Source: an uncultured Sphingomonas sp.
GTDB taxonomy: Bacteria; Pseudomonadota; Alphaproteobacteria; Sphingomonadales; Sphingomonadaceae
Reading direction: 5' to 3'
NCBI RefSeq assembly: GCF_937859915.1
Contig: NZ_CALMAW010000118.1
Coordinates: 87,677 to 151,676, forward strand
Length of the DNA stretch: 64,000 nt
Positions 42,676 through 51,717 of this stretch are shown here, piece by piece. Position 1 is the first letter of the stretch. Each line of letters begins with the position of its first letter. A program made the translations under genes and the position numbers. The notes below the pieces were generated by a model. It saw nothing but the letters and a program-made list of their open reading frames with translations. It was not told where the DNA came from and did no database searches.

Positions 42676-44259
42676 TCATTTCGTGAGGCGCAGGTTGCCC
42701 GCCGTGATCGCCGAGAAGACCTGGGCCACGTCGGTCGCGATGTCCGCATTGTTGCTCGCGGACAGATAGGCACCGGGCGATGCGCAATATTGCATGGCCG
42801 AGGTTATTCCGGTGTCCATGCCCGTGTTGGAAATCAGAGCGGCATATTGCGAGTCGCCCGGTATGCTCGGATATGTCGCTTCGATCGAATAGATGTTCGG
42901 TGCCGAGCTGGTATCGCCGTTGACCGTCGTCGCCTTGATCGTGTCGCAGACGGCCTTGTAGTTCACCACGACCTGCCGATTGGCATAGGTGGTGCCGACG
43001 ATGTCCTCGGCGCCATCGGTCAGAAGGATGAAGAACGTCTTGCGGTGCAACGTGTCGGCACCGTTGCCGAGCGTTGTCTTGGCATCGAGCAGCGCCGAGG
43101 TGAAGGCGTCCGAGGTATAGGTGTAACCATGGTTGAGCGGCATCGTCACGGCCGTCGCCGGCTCGATGTCGATGGCCTGGCTGACCGACTGAAGCTGCGA
43201 ATAATAGGTCGAGATGTTGGTGGCCGTAGGCAATGGGCCGGATGCCAGATTCGGGAAGATCTTCGTCTGCTTGCCGGCGGAGGCGAACGTCCAGATCGAG
43301 ATCTGATACTGGGTCGGTGCGGCGGTCATCGGGGTCTGCAGGCCGGCAACGAAGGTCTGGATGGCGCTGTTCACCGCGTCGATCTTGAGCTGATAGCCGA
43401 GATATTTCGCAAGCACGCGCTTGTCGTCCCACATCACGCAGTCGATCGGACTCGCCGTCTGGGACGTCGCGGGACAATAGGTCAGGCTGCCCGCCTGGTA
43501 GACTTGCGACGTCGTACAGTATTGATAGCCGAAGAACGTCGTGCAGGTCTGTTTCGAGACGTTGCCGCCTGCGCAGTTTATGTTGGAGGGATTGTTGTGG
43601 CAATAATAGCTCGTGGGCTTGTTGGTTTCGGTCGAGTTGGGATCGTGGCAGGCGAACGCACAGGTGCCGGGTGAGTTGAACCGGCTGTCGGCCTGGAGCT
43701 GGGCGATCGTCGCGGCGTCCCCGCCGATCGCCATCGAATTGGAGACATCGACGAGAAACACGATCTGATAATAGATCTTGCCGCCGCCGGTCGCCTGCGC
43801 AACCGAACTGATCGGCACCGTATAGATGCCGACAAGCCGCATGAATGTCGTCGGCACGGTGGCAGTCGCGCTGACGGTCGCCGAAACGCTTCCGTCCGCG
43901 TTGAGCGCCATCGCCAGGCCCGGTGCGACCGTCTGCGCGCGCGTATCGCTGGCCTCGTTGGCGGTGAACACCTGGCTGTACTGCGCCTGCCCCAAGACCT
44001 GGGCCTGGGTCCAGGCGCTCGAGACATTTCCGTTCTGATTCATATAGCTCTGCGCGGCGCGCGCCGCTGCCAGCGCGGCCGCGTTGGCGGCCTCCAGCAT
44101 GTGCGAGCGGGACCGCGCCGCCTGCGAATAGTCTACCGCGGCGCCGACAGTCGCCATCAGGGGGATGAGAGAAAAAGCAAATGTCATCAATACGTTACCG
44201 CGTTGGTCGCGTGTCATGCGGCGCAGTAAAGAGCATAATGAACGATAGTAGACGTGCAT
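42676..44259 (-). CDS. second TadG-like protein with von Willebrand A domain
   Basis: The 527-residue protein has an N-terminal prepilin-like helix (QRGNVLMTFAFSLIPLMATV, about 19-38), then an Ala-rich stretch and a VWA domain with the MIDAS-like DVSNS (in IVFLVDVSNSMAIGG). A Cys-rich region (residues about 205-260, with CAFACHDPN) resembles the first TadG copy (CTFACHSN). It is a paralogue of the gene at 10927-12546. It is transcribed away from two TadE genes, unlike the first locus. Confidence 0.87.
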   Translation of the reverse strand: MHVYYRSLCSLLRRMTRDQRGNVLMTFAFSLIPLMATVGAAVDYSQAARSRSHMLEAANAAALAAARAAQSYMNQNGNVSSAWTQAQVLGQAQYSQVFTANEASDTRAQTVAPGLAMALNADGSVSATVSATATVPTTFMRLVGIYTVPISSVAQATGGGKIYYQIVFLVDVSNSMAIGGDAATIAQLQADSRFNSPGTCAFACHDPNSTETNKPTSYYCHNNPSNINCAGGNVSKQTCTTFFGYQYCTTSQVYQAGSLTYCPATSQTASPIDCVMWDDKRVLAKYLGYQLKIDAVNSAIQTFVAGLQTPMTAAPTQYQISIWTFASAGKQTKIFPNLASGPLPTATNISTYYSQLQSVSQAIDIEPATAVTMPLNHGYTYTSDAFTSALLDAKTTLGNGADTLHRKTFFILLTDGAEDIVGTTYANRQVVVNYKAVCDTIKATTVNGDTSSAPNIYSIEATYPSIPGDSQYAALISNTGMDTGITSAMQYCASPGAYLSASNNADIATDVAQVFSAITAGNLRLTK

Positions 44260-44454
44260 CGGTATCTTTCAGCGTGCCAAGCGTTGACAGACGTATCTTG
44301 GGCAGCCGCGGAAGGCTGTAGGTCTCCGCTATCGGATCATGATCAACGAATCTCTAACAGGATTCGCATATATCTTTAGTCTAATGGATTCCCGTTTTAG
44401 GATATTGGTAATCCGGCCCTGGCTATGCGACCTCGAAAGGGAGCCAAAAGCCAC

Positions 44455-45042
44455 ATGGCAATCGCTATAAAAGCCCGGCAATCGCGTGCCGGGCGGCATC
44501 CGACGCGGTCGGTCGACGGGCGGCGGCGGTCCGTGCGTCTGCTCGTCCGCGATGTCAGCGGCGCGGCGATCGTGGAGTTCGGGATCGTCGCGATGCCGTT
44601 CTTCCTGCTGTTGATGGCGATTTTCCAGACCGGCCTGATCTTTTTCGAGCAGGAGATGTTCCAGACCGCCGTCAGCGATGCGGGCCGGCTCATCTATACG
44701 GGGCAGGCCAACTCCGCCGGCTACACGCAGGCCGCGTTCAAGCAGCAGGTGTGCAACCGGCTGCCCGCGCTGATTTCCTGCGCCAATGTCGCGATCGACG
44801 TGCGACCCTATTCGAGCTTCGCGTCTGCAGGACGGTTCTCGCCGGTCAACGCCAAGGGGGTCTATGACCCCACGCTGGTCACGTACAACAGCGGATCCGC
44901 GCAGACGATCGTCGTCGTCACCGGCTACGCCTTGCAGCCCGTACTCTTCCCGATGATGAGCCCCTTTGTCAGCAATGCCGGCAGCGGCAGCATCCTGCTT
45001 ACCGCCTCGGCCGCCTTCCGCAACGAGCCCTGGACATCATGA
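44455..45042 (+). CDS. TadE-like minor pilin, second locus
   Basis: The product has a long basic head and the TadE helix SGAAIVEFGIVAMPFFLLLM (about 36-55), then a periplasmic domain with CNRLPALISC. It resembles the first-locus gene at 13076-13639. The ATG at 44455 has GGAG 11 nt upstream; ATG at 44425 is an alternative and would extend the basic head by 10 residues. Its stop overlaps the next TadE gene by 4 nt. Confidence 0.83.
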   Translation: MAIAIKARQSRAGRHPTRSVDGRRRSVRLLVRDVSGAAIVEFGIVAMPFFLLLMAIFQTGLIFFEQEMFQTAVSDAGRLIYTGQANSAGYTQAAFKQQVCNRLPALISCANVAIDVRPYSSFASAGRFSPVNAKGVYDPTLVTYNSGSAQTIVVVTGYALQPVLFPMMSPFVSNAGSGSILLTASAAFRNEPWTS

Positions 45043-45638
45043 CCGTCCTCGCCAAAGCATTGGGTGTCGCCCGTGCGTTGAAATCCTCGTCTCGTGGCTT
45101 GGCGCTCGTCGAATTCGCGCTGCTGTTGCCGATCATGATCGCTTTGTACTTCGGGACCGTCGAGATTACCAAGGCGGTCATTGCCAAGCGCAAGCTGAAT
45201 CTTGCCGTCTATACTTTGGCCGATCTGACGTCGCAGGCGCAGGGCGTGTCGCAGACCGACCTGACGGCGATATTCGGCTCGGCGAGCGCGGTGATGGCGC
45301 CGGTGAATGTGTCCACGCTGCAGATGCGCCTGTCGAGCATCATCGTCTATCCGACCGGCAAGACCTGCGTCGATTGGAGCCAGGCCAGCGGCACGGGCAT
45401 TACCCCGCTGACCGCGGGCAGCACGACGTTCGTCATGCCGACCGTCATCACCGCGACCCCGACCACCGACACGCGCGACTTCATCGTTGCGGAGACCTAT
45501 CTCGCCTATAATCCCGGCTCGCATGGCATCATCGCGGGCACGATCGCGTTGCACGAGGGGCCGACCTATGTGGTGCCCCGCAAGTCGCTGCGCGTCATCG
45601 CCGACACGAGCATCCAGTCCTCGTCGCCCTGCAGCTGA
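45039..45638 (+). CDS. TadE-like minor pilin, second of the pair
   Basis: The 199-residue protein has the TadE helix RGLALVEFALLLPIMIALYF (about 19-38), followed by a periplasmic domain. The ATG overlaps the previous stop (ATGA). It matches the gene at 12543-13079 of the first locus in position and general pattern. Confidence 0.85.
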   Translation: MTVLAKALGVARALKSSSRGLALVEFALLLPIMIALYFGTVEITKAVIAKRKLNLAVYTLADLTSQAQGVSQTDLTAIFGSASAVMAPVNVSTLQMRLSSIIVYPTGKTCVDWSQASGTGITPLTAGSTTFVMPTVITATPTTDTRDFIVAETYLAYNPGSHGIIAGTIALHEGPTYVVPRKSLRVIADTSIQSSSPCS

Positions 45639-45667
45639 CAGCCGCGCGTCCTGATCCAGTGCGCGGC

Positions 45668-47779
45668 CTAGACGGCGATCCGCGCAATCGAACCCAGGTC
45701 GTCGCGCAGGCGGAGATAGAGAGTGCCGCCGATCGGATGCGGGACCGCGATCGCGGCATTGGGATAGCCGTCGGGCACCGCGACCGCCTGTTCGAAGCCC
45801 GGCGTCGCGGACAGCGCCGCGATCAGGAAGAGGCCATCGCCCGACAGGCTGCACTGCGCCGACGCATCCGGCGGGCAGGTCAGCTGCGCCAGTCGCGGCA
45901 GACGCACGAGCGTGCCGAGCGCGACCCACTCGCCGGCCACGCCGTCGCGGACGACGCGTGCCCGCAGCGGCCCGAAGGCGGAGGCGCCGAGCACCGCGGC
46001 CGGGGTCACGCTGACGAGCGCGACCTGCTGGTCGGCCAGTCGCAGACCATTGGCGCCCGATAGCGTCGCGGTGGCCCCGCCGGCCTCGGCGGCGATCTCG
46101 ATCGTCTCCTTGCCGACGAAGCGTGTGCCCTTGTCGGCGCGCAGCGAAACGGTGAGCACCGCGTCGCTCGGGATATCGTCGGTACCGGCAAGCGTGATCG
46201 GGATCTGGCCGGCGGCTGGCGGGCGCTGGACGGCGCGTGCGATCATCGCGGCGTTGATGCCTTTGGGCTGCGGCGCGCGCGCCAGCGTCACGCGGTCGGC
46301 GCCGGACGGCTCGGCGATGTCGATAGCCGTCCCACCGGCCTGTGCGGTCGGGGTGGGCAATGTGACGCCGATCGAATCCGGCCCGGTCGTCTTCCAGGCG
46401 GCGGGCTGCGCGGGGGCATCGCTGGCCTGGGTCGTCACCCCGGATACGCAGGCCGCGACACCGCCCGTGAGCGTGACCGTCGCGCCATGTGCCGCTTGGT
46501 CCGCGGCAAGATGCCATTGGCCGGGCTGCGGCGATGCCAGCCGCACCGACGGTCCGTCGAACGGCTGGAACCCCCAGATGCCGTGAAGCGTGGCCTCGAG
46601 CGGCGTCTTGCCGTCGGTCGGCAGGCGGCCGTCATTTCCGATGACGAGGCCGCCGCGTTCCGCATCCGGCGTCGCGGGCAGATCGACCGTCCGGCCGCCG
46701 GGAAGGCGGACGCGCAGGACGAGGTCGTGCGCATAGCGGGTCGCGAAGATCAGCGGCGCGCCGCTGACCTGCAGGAAGGGCTGCTTGGCCGCCGCGCAAA
46801 GCTGGGGCATCGGTTCGACGAGCTGGATCGGAGGTATGTGGACCGGGGCGACGATCGGCAGCGCCGTGACCAGCACCGATTTGGGATTGTGGAACGAGGG
46901 CGGCGCGTTGAGCACCAGCGCTATGCGGTCCCCGTCGAGCGTCGCGAGCGCCGGGATATATTGATATTTGGCGGTGCGGATCGAGCCGAAGATGCCGATC
47001 ACGTCGCGGATCGCGGCGATATAGGGGCTGTAATAGCCGAGCCCGCCCTGCGGCGTGGCGCTGAGCTGGAGCGCGAGATCGGCGCCCGGCCCGTTGACGG
47101 CATCGGTGATTGCGTTGCTGTGCCCGTCGTCGAGTACCAGCGCTTCCTGGTTCTGGAGCAGGCAGGCGGCCTGCAGGTCGGGCAGCTTGGCCAGGCAATC
47201 GGGGTTGATCTTGACCTGCAGGCTGCGCGACAGCAGCGGCGTGATGCGCTCGAGCCGGCCGGGGTCCCCTGCGACGGTCTTGCGGACCGCGGTGAGATAG
47301 GTGTCGAGCCGGCTGCGATCGAGCGAGGCCTGGGCCAGTTCCTGCGCCGCGCGGACGAAGGCGCCGGGGCGCCCCTGCACGGCGTTGCGCAGCGTCGAGA
47401 AATCGCCGCCGGTGGCAGGCGCCAGGAACAGGGCGACCTGTTGGGCGCCGTCGGGCACGGTGAGCGACAGTCCCTTGCGACCTTTCTTCGTCCAGATCTC
47501 CGCCTGGAAGAACCATTTGTCGGGCGGCGGATTGGTCGCACCGCGCAGGAAGGCCGCGATCAGCAGATAGTGGGCGGATTGGTCGTCCGGCAGGTCCGCG
47601 GCGATCGCGATCCGGTCTCCGGTCGCCAGTTGCGGCACTTGCGCGATCGGCAGCGTCGCACCCTGGTGCGTGACGCTCACCCGCAGCGCCGGCCCGGCAA
47701 GATCGAACTGGCTGGTCTCGGCACGTGCGGGCCCGGCTAGGGCGCCGATCAGGGCAAGAAATGCGAAGCGGCGGCGCAT
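45668..47779 (-). CDS. large secreted protein of unknown family
   Basis: The 703-residue protein has a signal peptide (about 1-20, ending ARAE), then a long soluble sequence with several Cys and beta-rich stretches. No domain is recognised. The ATG at 47779 fits the signal peptide; the open frame upstream is shared with shadows of the aminopeptidase gene. It lies 140 bp after the M1 aminopeptidase gene on the same strand, so both may be exported together. It could be a novel periplasmic or surface component. Confidence 0.7.
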   Translation of the reverse strand: MRRRFAFLALIGALAGPARAETSQFDLAGPALRVSVTHQGATLPIAQVPQLATGDRIAIAADLPDDQSAHYLLIAAFLRGATNPPPDKWFFQAEIWTKKGRKGLSLTVPDGAQQVALFLAPATGGDFSTLRNAVQGRPGAFVRAAQELAQASLDRSRLDTYLTAVRKTVAGDPGRLERITPLLSRSLQVKINPDCLAKLPDLQAACLLQNQEALVLDDGHSNAITDAVNGPGADLALQLSATPQGGLGYYSPYIAAIRDVIGIFGSIRTAKYQYIPALATLDGDRIALVLNAPPSFHNPKSVLVTALPIVAPVHIPPIQLVEPMPQLCAAAKQPFLQVSGAPLIFATRYAHDLVLRVRLPGGRTVDLPATPDAERGGLVIGNDGRLPTDGKTPLEATLHGIWGFQPFDGPSVRLASPQPGQWHLAADQAAHGATVTLTGGVAACVSGVTTQASDAPAQPAAWKTTGPDSIGVTLPTPTAQAGGTAIDIAEPSGADRVTLARAPQPKGINAAMIARAVQRPPAAGQIPITLAGTDDIPSDAVLTVSLRADKGTRFVGKETIEIAAEAGGATATLSGANGLRLADQQVALVSVTPAAVLGASAFGPLRARVVRDGVAGEWVALGTLVRLPRLAQLTCPPDASAQCSLSGDGLFLIAALSATPGFEQAVAVPDGYPNAAIAVPHPIGGTLYLRLRDDLGSIARIAV

Positions 47780-47919
47780 AGGCAAGCGAGAAGTCCCTCG
47801 GCGCAAGTGGATCCAAGGCGCAGGATTGCCCCATATCGCCAAGACCCAGGATGAACACGGCCGACGGGACACGCCGCCACCACTCCCTTGGCGGATGAGC
47901 GAACCCTGCGCGTCGTCCC

Positions 47920-50547
47920 TCATGCGCCGCTCAGCGCTGCCGCCAGTGCGGCGCCACGGGCCTGTTTGAGCACGCCGCAATCATGCACCAACTCGACGGT
48001 CCGATCGAGCGACAGCGCGCCGCGCTGATATTGCTCGACCTTGGGCCGCATCGCGGTCTCGATTGCCGCCGCCTTCTCGACCGAGCAATAGCGCGCCGCC
48101 ATCGCGGGCAGCGTCGAGGCGGTGAAGATGCCATTGTCCTTCACGACCATATCATAATGCGCGACCAGCCAGGCGAAGGCGGTATCACGCGTCGTCGGCT
48201 CGTCGAACAGGCCGCGGAGCAACCCCAGGCGATCGCTCGAGCGCAGCCGCGTGTCGGCGAAATGCGCGATCAGCCAGCCGGCGGTCCGGCTGTCGCCGGT
48301 GCGGCCGAGCGCCCCGATCGCGGAGTCGCGGAACAGCGTATCATCGCTGCCGGCGGCCTTGTCGAACAGCGCCGCGCGCGCTGCATCGCCGCCCTGGGCG
48401 AGATAGGCGCCGAGCGCATCGCCGTATAGCGACTGATCGAGCGCGGCCTTGTCACCGCCGAGATAGGCGATGGCGGCGCTGGCGAGGGTCGCGCTGACCG
48501 CCGGGTCGCGCGCCTCGCCGGCGAGCAGCGCCACGGTCTCGCTGCGCAGCTGCTGGCGGTCGGGATCCTCGCTGAGATAGGCGCCTGCCTTGGGATCGAA
48601 GCCCAATTGCGCGAGCTTGGGCGCGTAGATCGCGGCGATCAGCGCGCGATAGGCCGGCAGCTGCGCGTCCGGGACAAGGCCGCGCGTGCGCCATGTCGCG
48701 AGGCGATGGCCACCATCGACCGCCGCGCCCGAATAGGGGTTTGCCGCCATGGCCTTGGCCGCGGCGATCAGGAGGGCGGGCGCGACATGGCCCGCCCGAT
48801 AGTCCGCCCACAGGCTGTCGGTCATCGCCAGCGCCTCGCCCGGCGCAAGCGTCGGCGCCTCGGCGATCAGCGCGCGCCATTCGGGCTCGGCCATGGAGAA
48901 GCGATAATAGCCGGTCCCGCCGGCATTGGGCATGATCGCCCCCGCGCCTGCTGCCGGCAGGGTGTCCGATGGCGTGGTCAACAGCTGGCAGGTCCGCGCG
49001 CTGCCGATCCGGTAGCACAGGGGGATCGACCAGGTTGCGGGCGCCGCATCGCTGCCCAGCATCGCATAGCGCGACTGCGCGACGGTCAGTCGGTTGTCGG
49101 CACCGCGCGTGACGCGGACGACGGGCACGCCCTGCTGATCGACGAAGCTTTTGAGCGCGGTCAGCACGCGCGGGTCATGCGCGGCCTCGGCGAGCGACGC
49201 GAAGAATTGCTCGGTCGAGGCATTGCCATAGGCGTGGCGGTTGAGATGGAGCCGGACGCCGGCCTGGAACTTGTCGTCGCCGAGGAAGGCGGCGATCATC
49301 GCGACGACCTGTCCGCCCTTGCCGTAGGTGACCGAATCGAACGCGCTGTCGATGTCGCCACTGGTGGGGATTGGCTGATGGATCGGTCGCCCGGCCTTGA
49401 GCGAGTCGATGTCCATCGCCTCGAACGCCTCGTTGATCGCGCCGACGCCGATCTTGAGATCGGGCCGCCATGCGTTGCCGATGCGATAGCCCATCCAGTT
49501 GGCGAAGCTCTCGTTGAGCCAGATGTCGTCCCACCAGGCCGGCGTCACCAGATCGCCGAACCATGGGTGCGACAGCTCATGCGCCACCACCATGCCGAAT
49601 TCCTGCTTCTGTCGGGTCGAGGCACCCTTGTCGAGAAACAGCAGGCTGTCGCCATAGGTGTCGGCGCCGGCGTTCTCCATCGCACCGGGCATGATCGGCG
49701 AACCGATCTGGTCGAGCTTGGGGAAGGGGAAGGGGCGACCGAAATAGGTCTCGAGCAAGCCGACGATCGGGCCGCTGTTCTGCAGCGCGAAGTCCATCTG
49801 GTCGCGATTGGGCTGCGTGCCGAGGATGCGGACCGCCATCGGCTGCGCGCGCTCGGCGGTCGGCGCCGCCGATCCGCTGACCGAGGCGAACGGCCCGACG
49901 CCGAAGGCGACCAGATAGGTCGGCAGCGGTCGCGTCGGCAGGAAATGATGCGTCACCATCGCGCCGGCCTTGCTGGTGCCGGACTCGGGCGCATTGCCAT
50001 AGACGGTGAGTCCCGGCCGCGTCGTCACCGAGACGGTGAAGGGCGTCTTGTAGCCGGGCTCGTCGAAGCCGGGATAGGCGGCGCGCGCATCGATCGATTC
50101 GAACTGCGTCCAGGCATACCATTGGTCGCCGACCTTGACGTGGAACAGCCCGGCCGCGCCGCTGCCGAACGGCGCGTCATAATCGAATGTCAGCGTGACC
50201 TTGCCCGCGGGCAGCGGCTGCGCGAAGTCGAGTCGCACGACCCCGAGCGGATCGACCTGCGTATAGCTCGCCCGGGTCTTGAGCATGCCTGCGTGCGCGG
50301 TGGCGCTGGCGACGTGGAGATCGCGGCCGTGGATATAGAGCGACCGGGTCTGCGCCTTGAGCGTCACGTCGATCTCGGCATGCCCGGTGAAGCGGTCCTG
50401 TTCGGGCTGGATGGTCAGATCGAGCCGATAGGCGATCGGGGTGGCGACGTCTGGCAGCCTGCCCTGCGGCACGGGCGCGGCAGGCGAGGCTGCGCAGAGC
50501 GCGGCGGGCGAGGCGGCCAGAAGCGCCGCAAGGAGGATCGAGCGCAT
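47920..50547 (-). CDS. secreted M1-family aminopeptidase
   Basis: The 875-residue enzyme has a signal peptide, the GAMEN motif (PGAMENAGA), the zinc site HELSHPWFGD plus the downstream Glu in WLNESFANW, and an ERAP-like C-terminal helical domain. It would remove N-terminal residues from peptides in the periplasm. The ATG at 50547 fits the signal sequence. It overlaps no neighbour; the unknown 703-residue protein follows. Confidence 0.92.
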   Translation of the reverse strand: MRSILLAALLAASPAALCAASPAAPVPQGRLPDVATPIAYRLDLTIQPEQDRFTGHAEIDVTLKAQTRSLYIHGRDLHVASATAHAGMLKTRASYTQVDPLGVVRLDFAQPLPAGKVTLTFDYDAPFGSGAAGLFHVKVGDQWYAWTQFESIDARAAYPGFDEPGYKTPFTVSVTTRPGLTVYGNAPESGTSKAGAMVTHHFLPTRPLPTYLVAFGVGPFASVSGSAAPTAERAQPMAVRILGTQPNRDQMDFALQNSGPIVGLLETYFGRPFPFPKLDQIGSPIMPGAMENAGADTYGDSLLFLDKGASTRQKQEFGMVVAHELSHPWFGDLVTPAWWDDIWLNESFANWMGYRIGNAWRPDLKIGVGAINEAFEAMDIDSLKAGRPIHQPIPTSGDIDSAFDSVTYGKGGQVVAMIAAFLGDDKFQAGVRLHLNRHAYGNASTEQFFASLAEAAHDPRVLTALKSFVDQQGVPVVRVTRGADNRLTVAQSRYAMLGSDAAPATWSIPLCYRIGSARTCQLLTTPSDTLPAAGAGAIMPNAGGTGYYRFSMAEPEWRALIAEAPTLAPGEALAMTDSLWADYRAGHVAPALLIAAAKAMAANPYSGAAVDGGHRLATWRTRGLVPDAQLPAYRALIAAIYAPKLAQLGFDPKAGAYLSEDPDRQQLRSETVALLAGEARDPAVSATLASAAIAYLGGDKAALDQSLYGDALGAYLAQGGDAARAALFDKAAGSDDTLFRDSAIGALGRTGDSRTAGWLIAHFADTRLRSSDRLGLLRGLFDEPTTRDTAFAWLVAHYDMVVKDNGIFTASTLPAMAARYCSVEKAAAIETAMRPKVEQYQRGALSLDRTVELVHDCGVLKQARGAALAAALSGA

Positions 50548-50686
50548 CGGACACCCTTTATCGGTTGAGCAAGCGATCTCCGATATGGGTGGGCCGCATG
50601 GCCTGCAAGCGTTGATATAGCCGGGAAATGCCGGTCATGCTGGCGCCGTCGCACGCTGGCGTCCCCGGCGCGTCTGGCGCATGCCG

Positions 50687-51436
50687 TCAGGCGACGTCGA
50701 GGCCGGCGGAAATTTGGCTGGTCGTATCCTGCAGGGCCAGGAGCGCGTCGGCCCGGCCGAGCGTGGCGCCGGGGCCATCGACGAAGGGAACCGTCAGCGC
50801 CGCGAGCGCCGCGCCGTTGCGGACGATCGGGGCCGAGAGGTCGGTGATCGCGGTCAGCATCGGGCTTGGCATGGTGATGTAGCCCGCCCCCTTCACCTTC
50901 GCGAGCAGCCGCAGCAGCGCCTTGCGATCGAAGGCGAGCTTGGCCTGTTCGGTGGCAGCGAGCATGTCCTCGCGGTCGCGGTCGGGCTGGAACGCCATCA
51001 GCACGTGGCCCGATGCCGAGTGGATGAGCGGGCGCCGGTAACCCATGCGGATCGCGAAGCCGAGCAGACCCGGCGCCTCGACATTGGCAACCACGACCAT
51101 TTCCGCGCCGGATGCCATCGCCAGATGGCAGCTCTGTCGCGTCTGCGCGGCAAGGTCGCGCATCGCGGGGAGCGCATGGCTGAGCAGGTCGCGGATCGGC
51201 GGCTGCGCCATGCCCAGCGCGAACAGCCGGTTGGTGACCCGATAGCCTTCGCCCGAACGCGCGATATAGCCCGATTCTTCGAGCACCTGGATCATCCGGA
51301 AGATCTCGCTCACCGAGCGGCCCAGCGCCGCCGATATGTCGACGGTCGGCATCGGGGTGGGCGAGGGCGCCAGCAGCTCGAGGATCTCGAGCCCCTTTTG
51401 GAGCGCGGGCGCCCGGTATTTTTGCGCTGATGCCAT
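50687..51436 (-). CDS. IclR-family regulator, probable control of the fucose locus
   Basis: The 249-residue protein has an N-terminal winged HTH (about 10-70; LQKGLEILELLAPSPTPMP) and a C-terminal IclR effector domain (about 80-245). It is divergent from the TonB-dependent receptor and the fucose genes, and an IclR-like regulator also heads the Campylobacter jejuni fucose cluster. A TGTGA-N5-TCACA palindrome lies in the shared promoter region. The ligand is probably a pathway intermediate. Confidence 0.88.
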   Translation of the reverse strand: MASAQKYRAPALQKGLEILELLAPSPTPMPTVDISAALGRSVSEIFRMIQVLEESGYIARSGEGYRVTNRLFALGMAQPPIRDLLSHALPAMRDLAAQTRQSCHLAMASGAEMVVVANVEAPGLLGFAIRMGYRRPLIHSASGHVLMAFQPDRDREDMLAATEQAKLAFDRKALLRLLAKVKGAGYITMPSPMLTAITDLSAPIVRNGAALAALTVPFVDGPGATLGRADALLALQDTTSQISAGLDVA

Positions 51437-51504
51437 CGTCGCTCGCGTCCCCCCGAAGCAAGTATCGTCCCGTCGCTACGCAGTTCCCGACGCCAATTCA
51501 ACGG

Positions 51505-51519
51505 TGTGAAAAAATCACA
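51505..51519. promoter_or_regulatory. 15-bp palindrome, probable IclR operator
   Basis: TGTGA-AAAAA-TCACA is a perfect inverted repeat 69 bp upstream of the IclR gene and about 200 bp upstream of the receptor gene. A further TTTCACA half-site lies near 51538-51546. Such short palindromes are common IclR-family operators. Assignment is by position. Confidence 0.5.
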
Positions 51520-51717
51520 TCTGAAACGCAATTTTATATTTCACATTTCTGACGGCGCTGCTAATGGCCGCCGCAAGGCCCTGCATTCGGTGCAAAGAGG
51601 CTGCTGGAGGGGGAAGCGCGCGGCCAACGGGTCGCCGCCCATCGAAAGCAGTTCGCTTCGCATCCGAAGGCAATGGAAGACGCTAGGTGGCGTCCCGGGC
51701 CAGCGAGGGGACGACAT

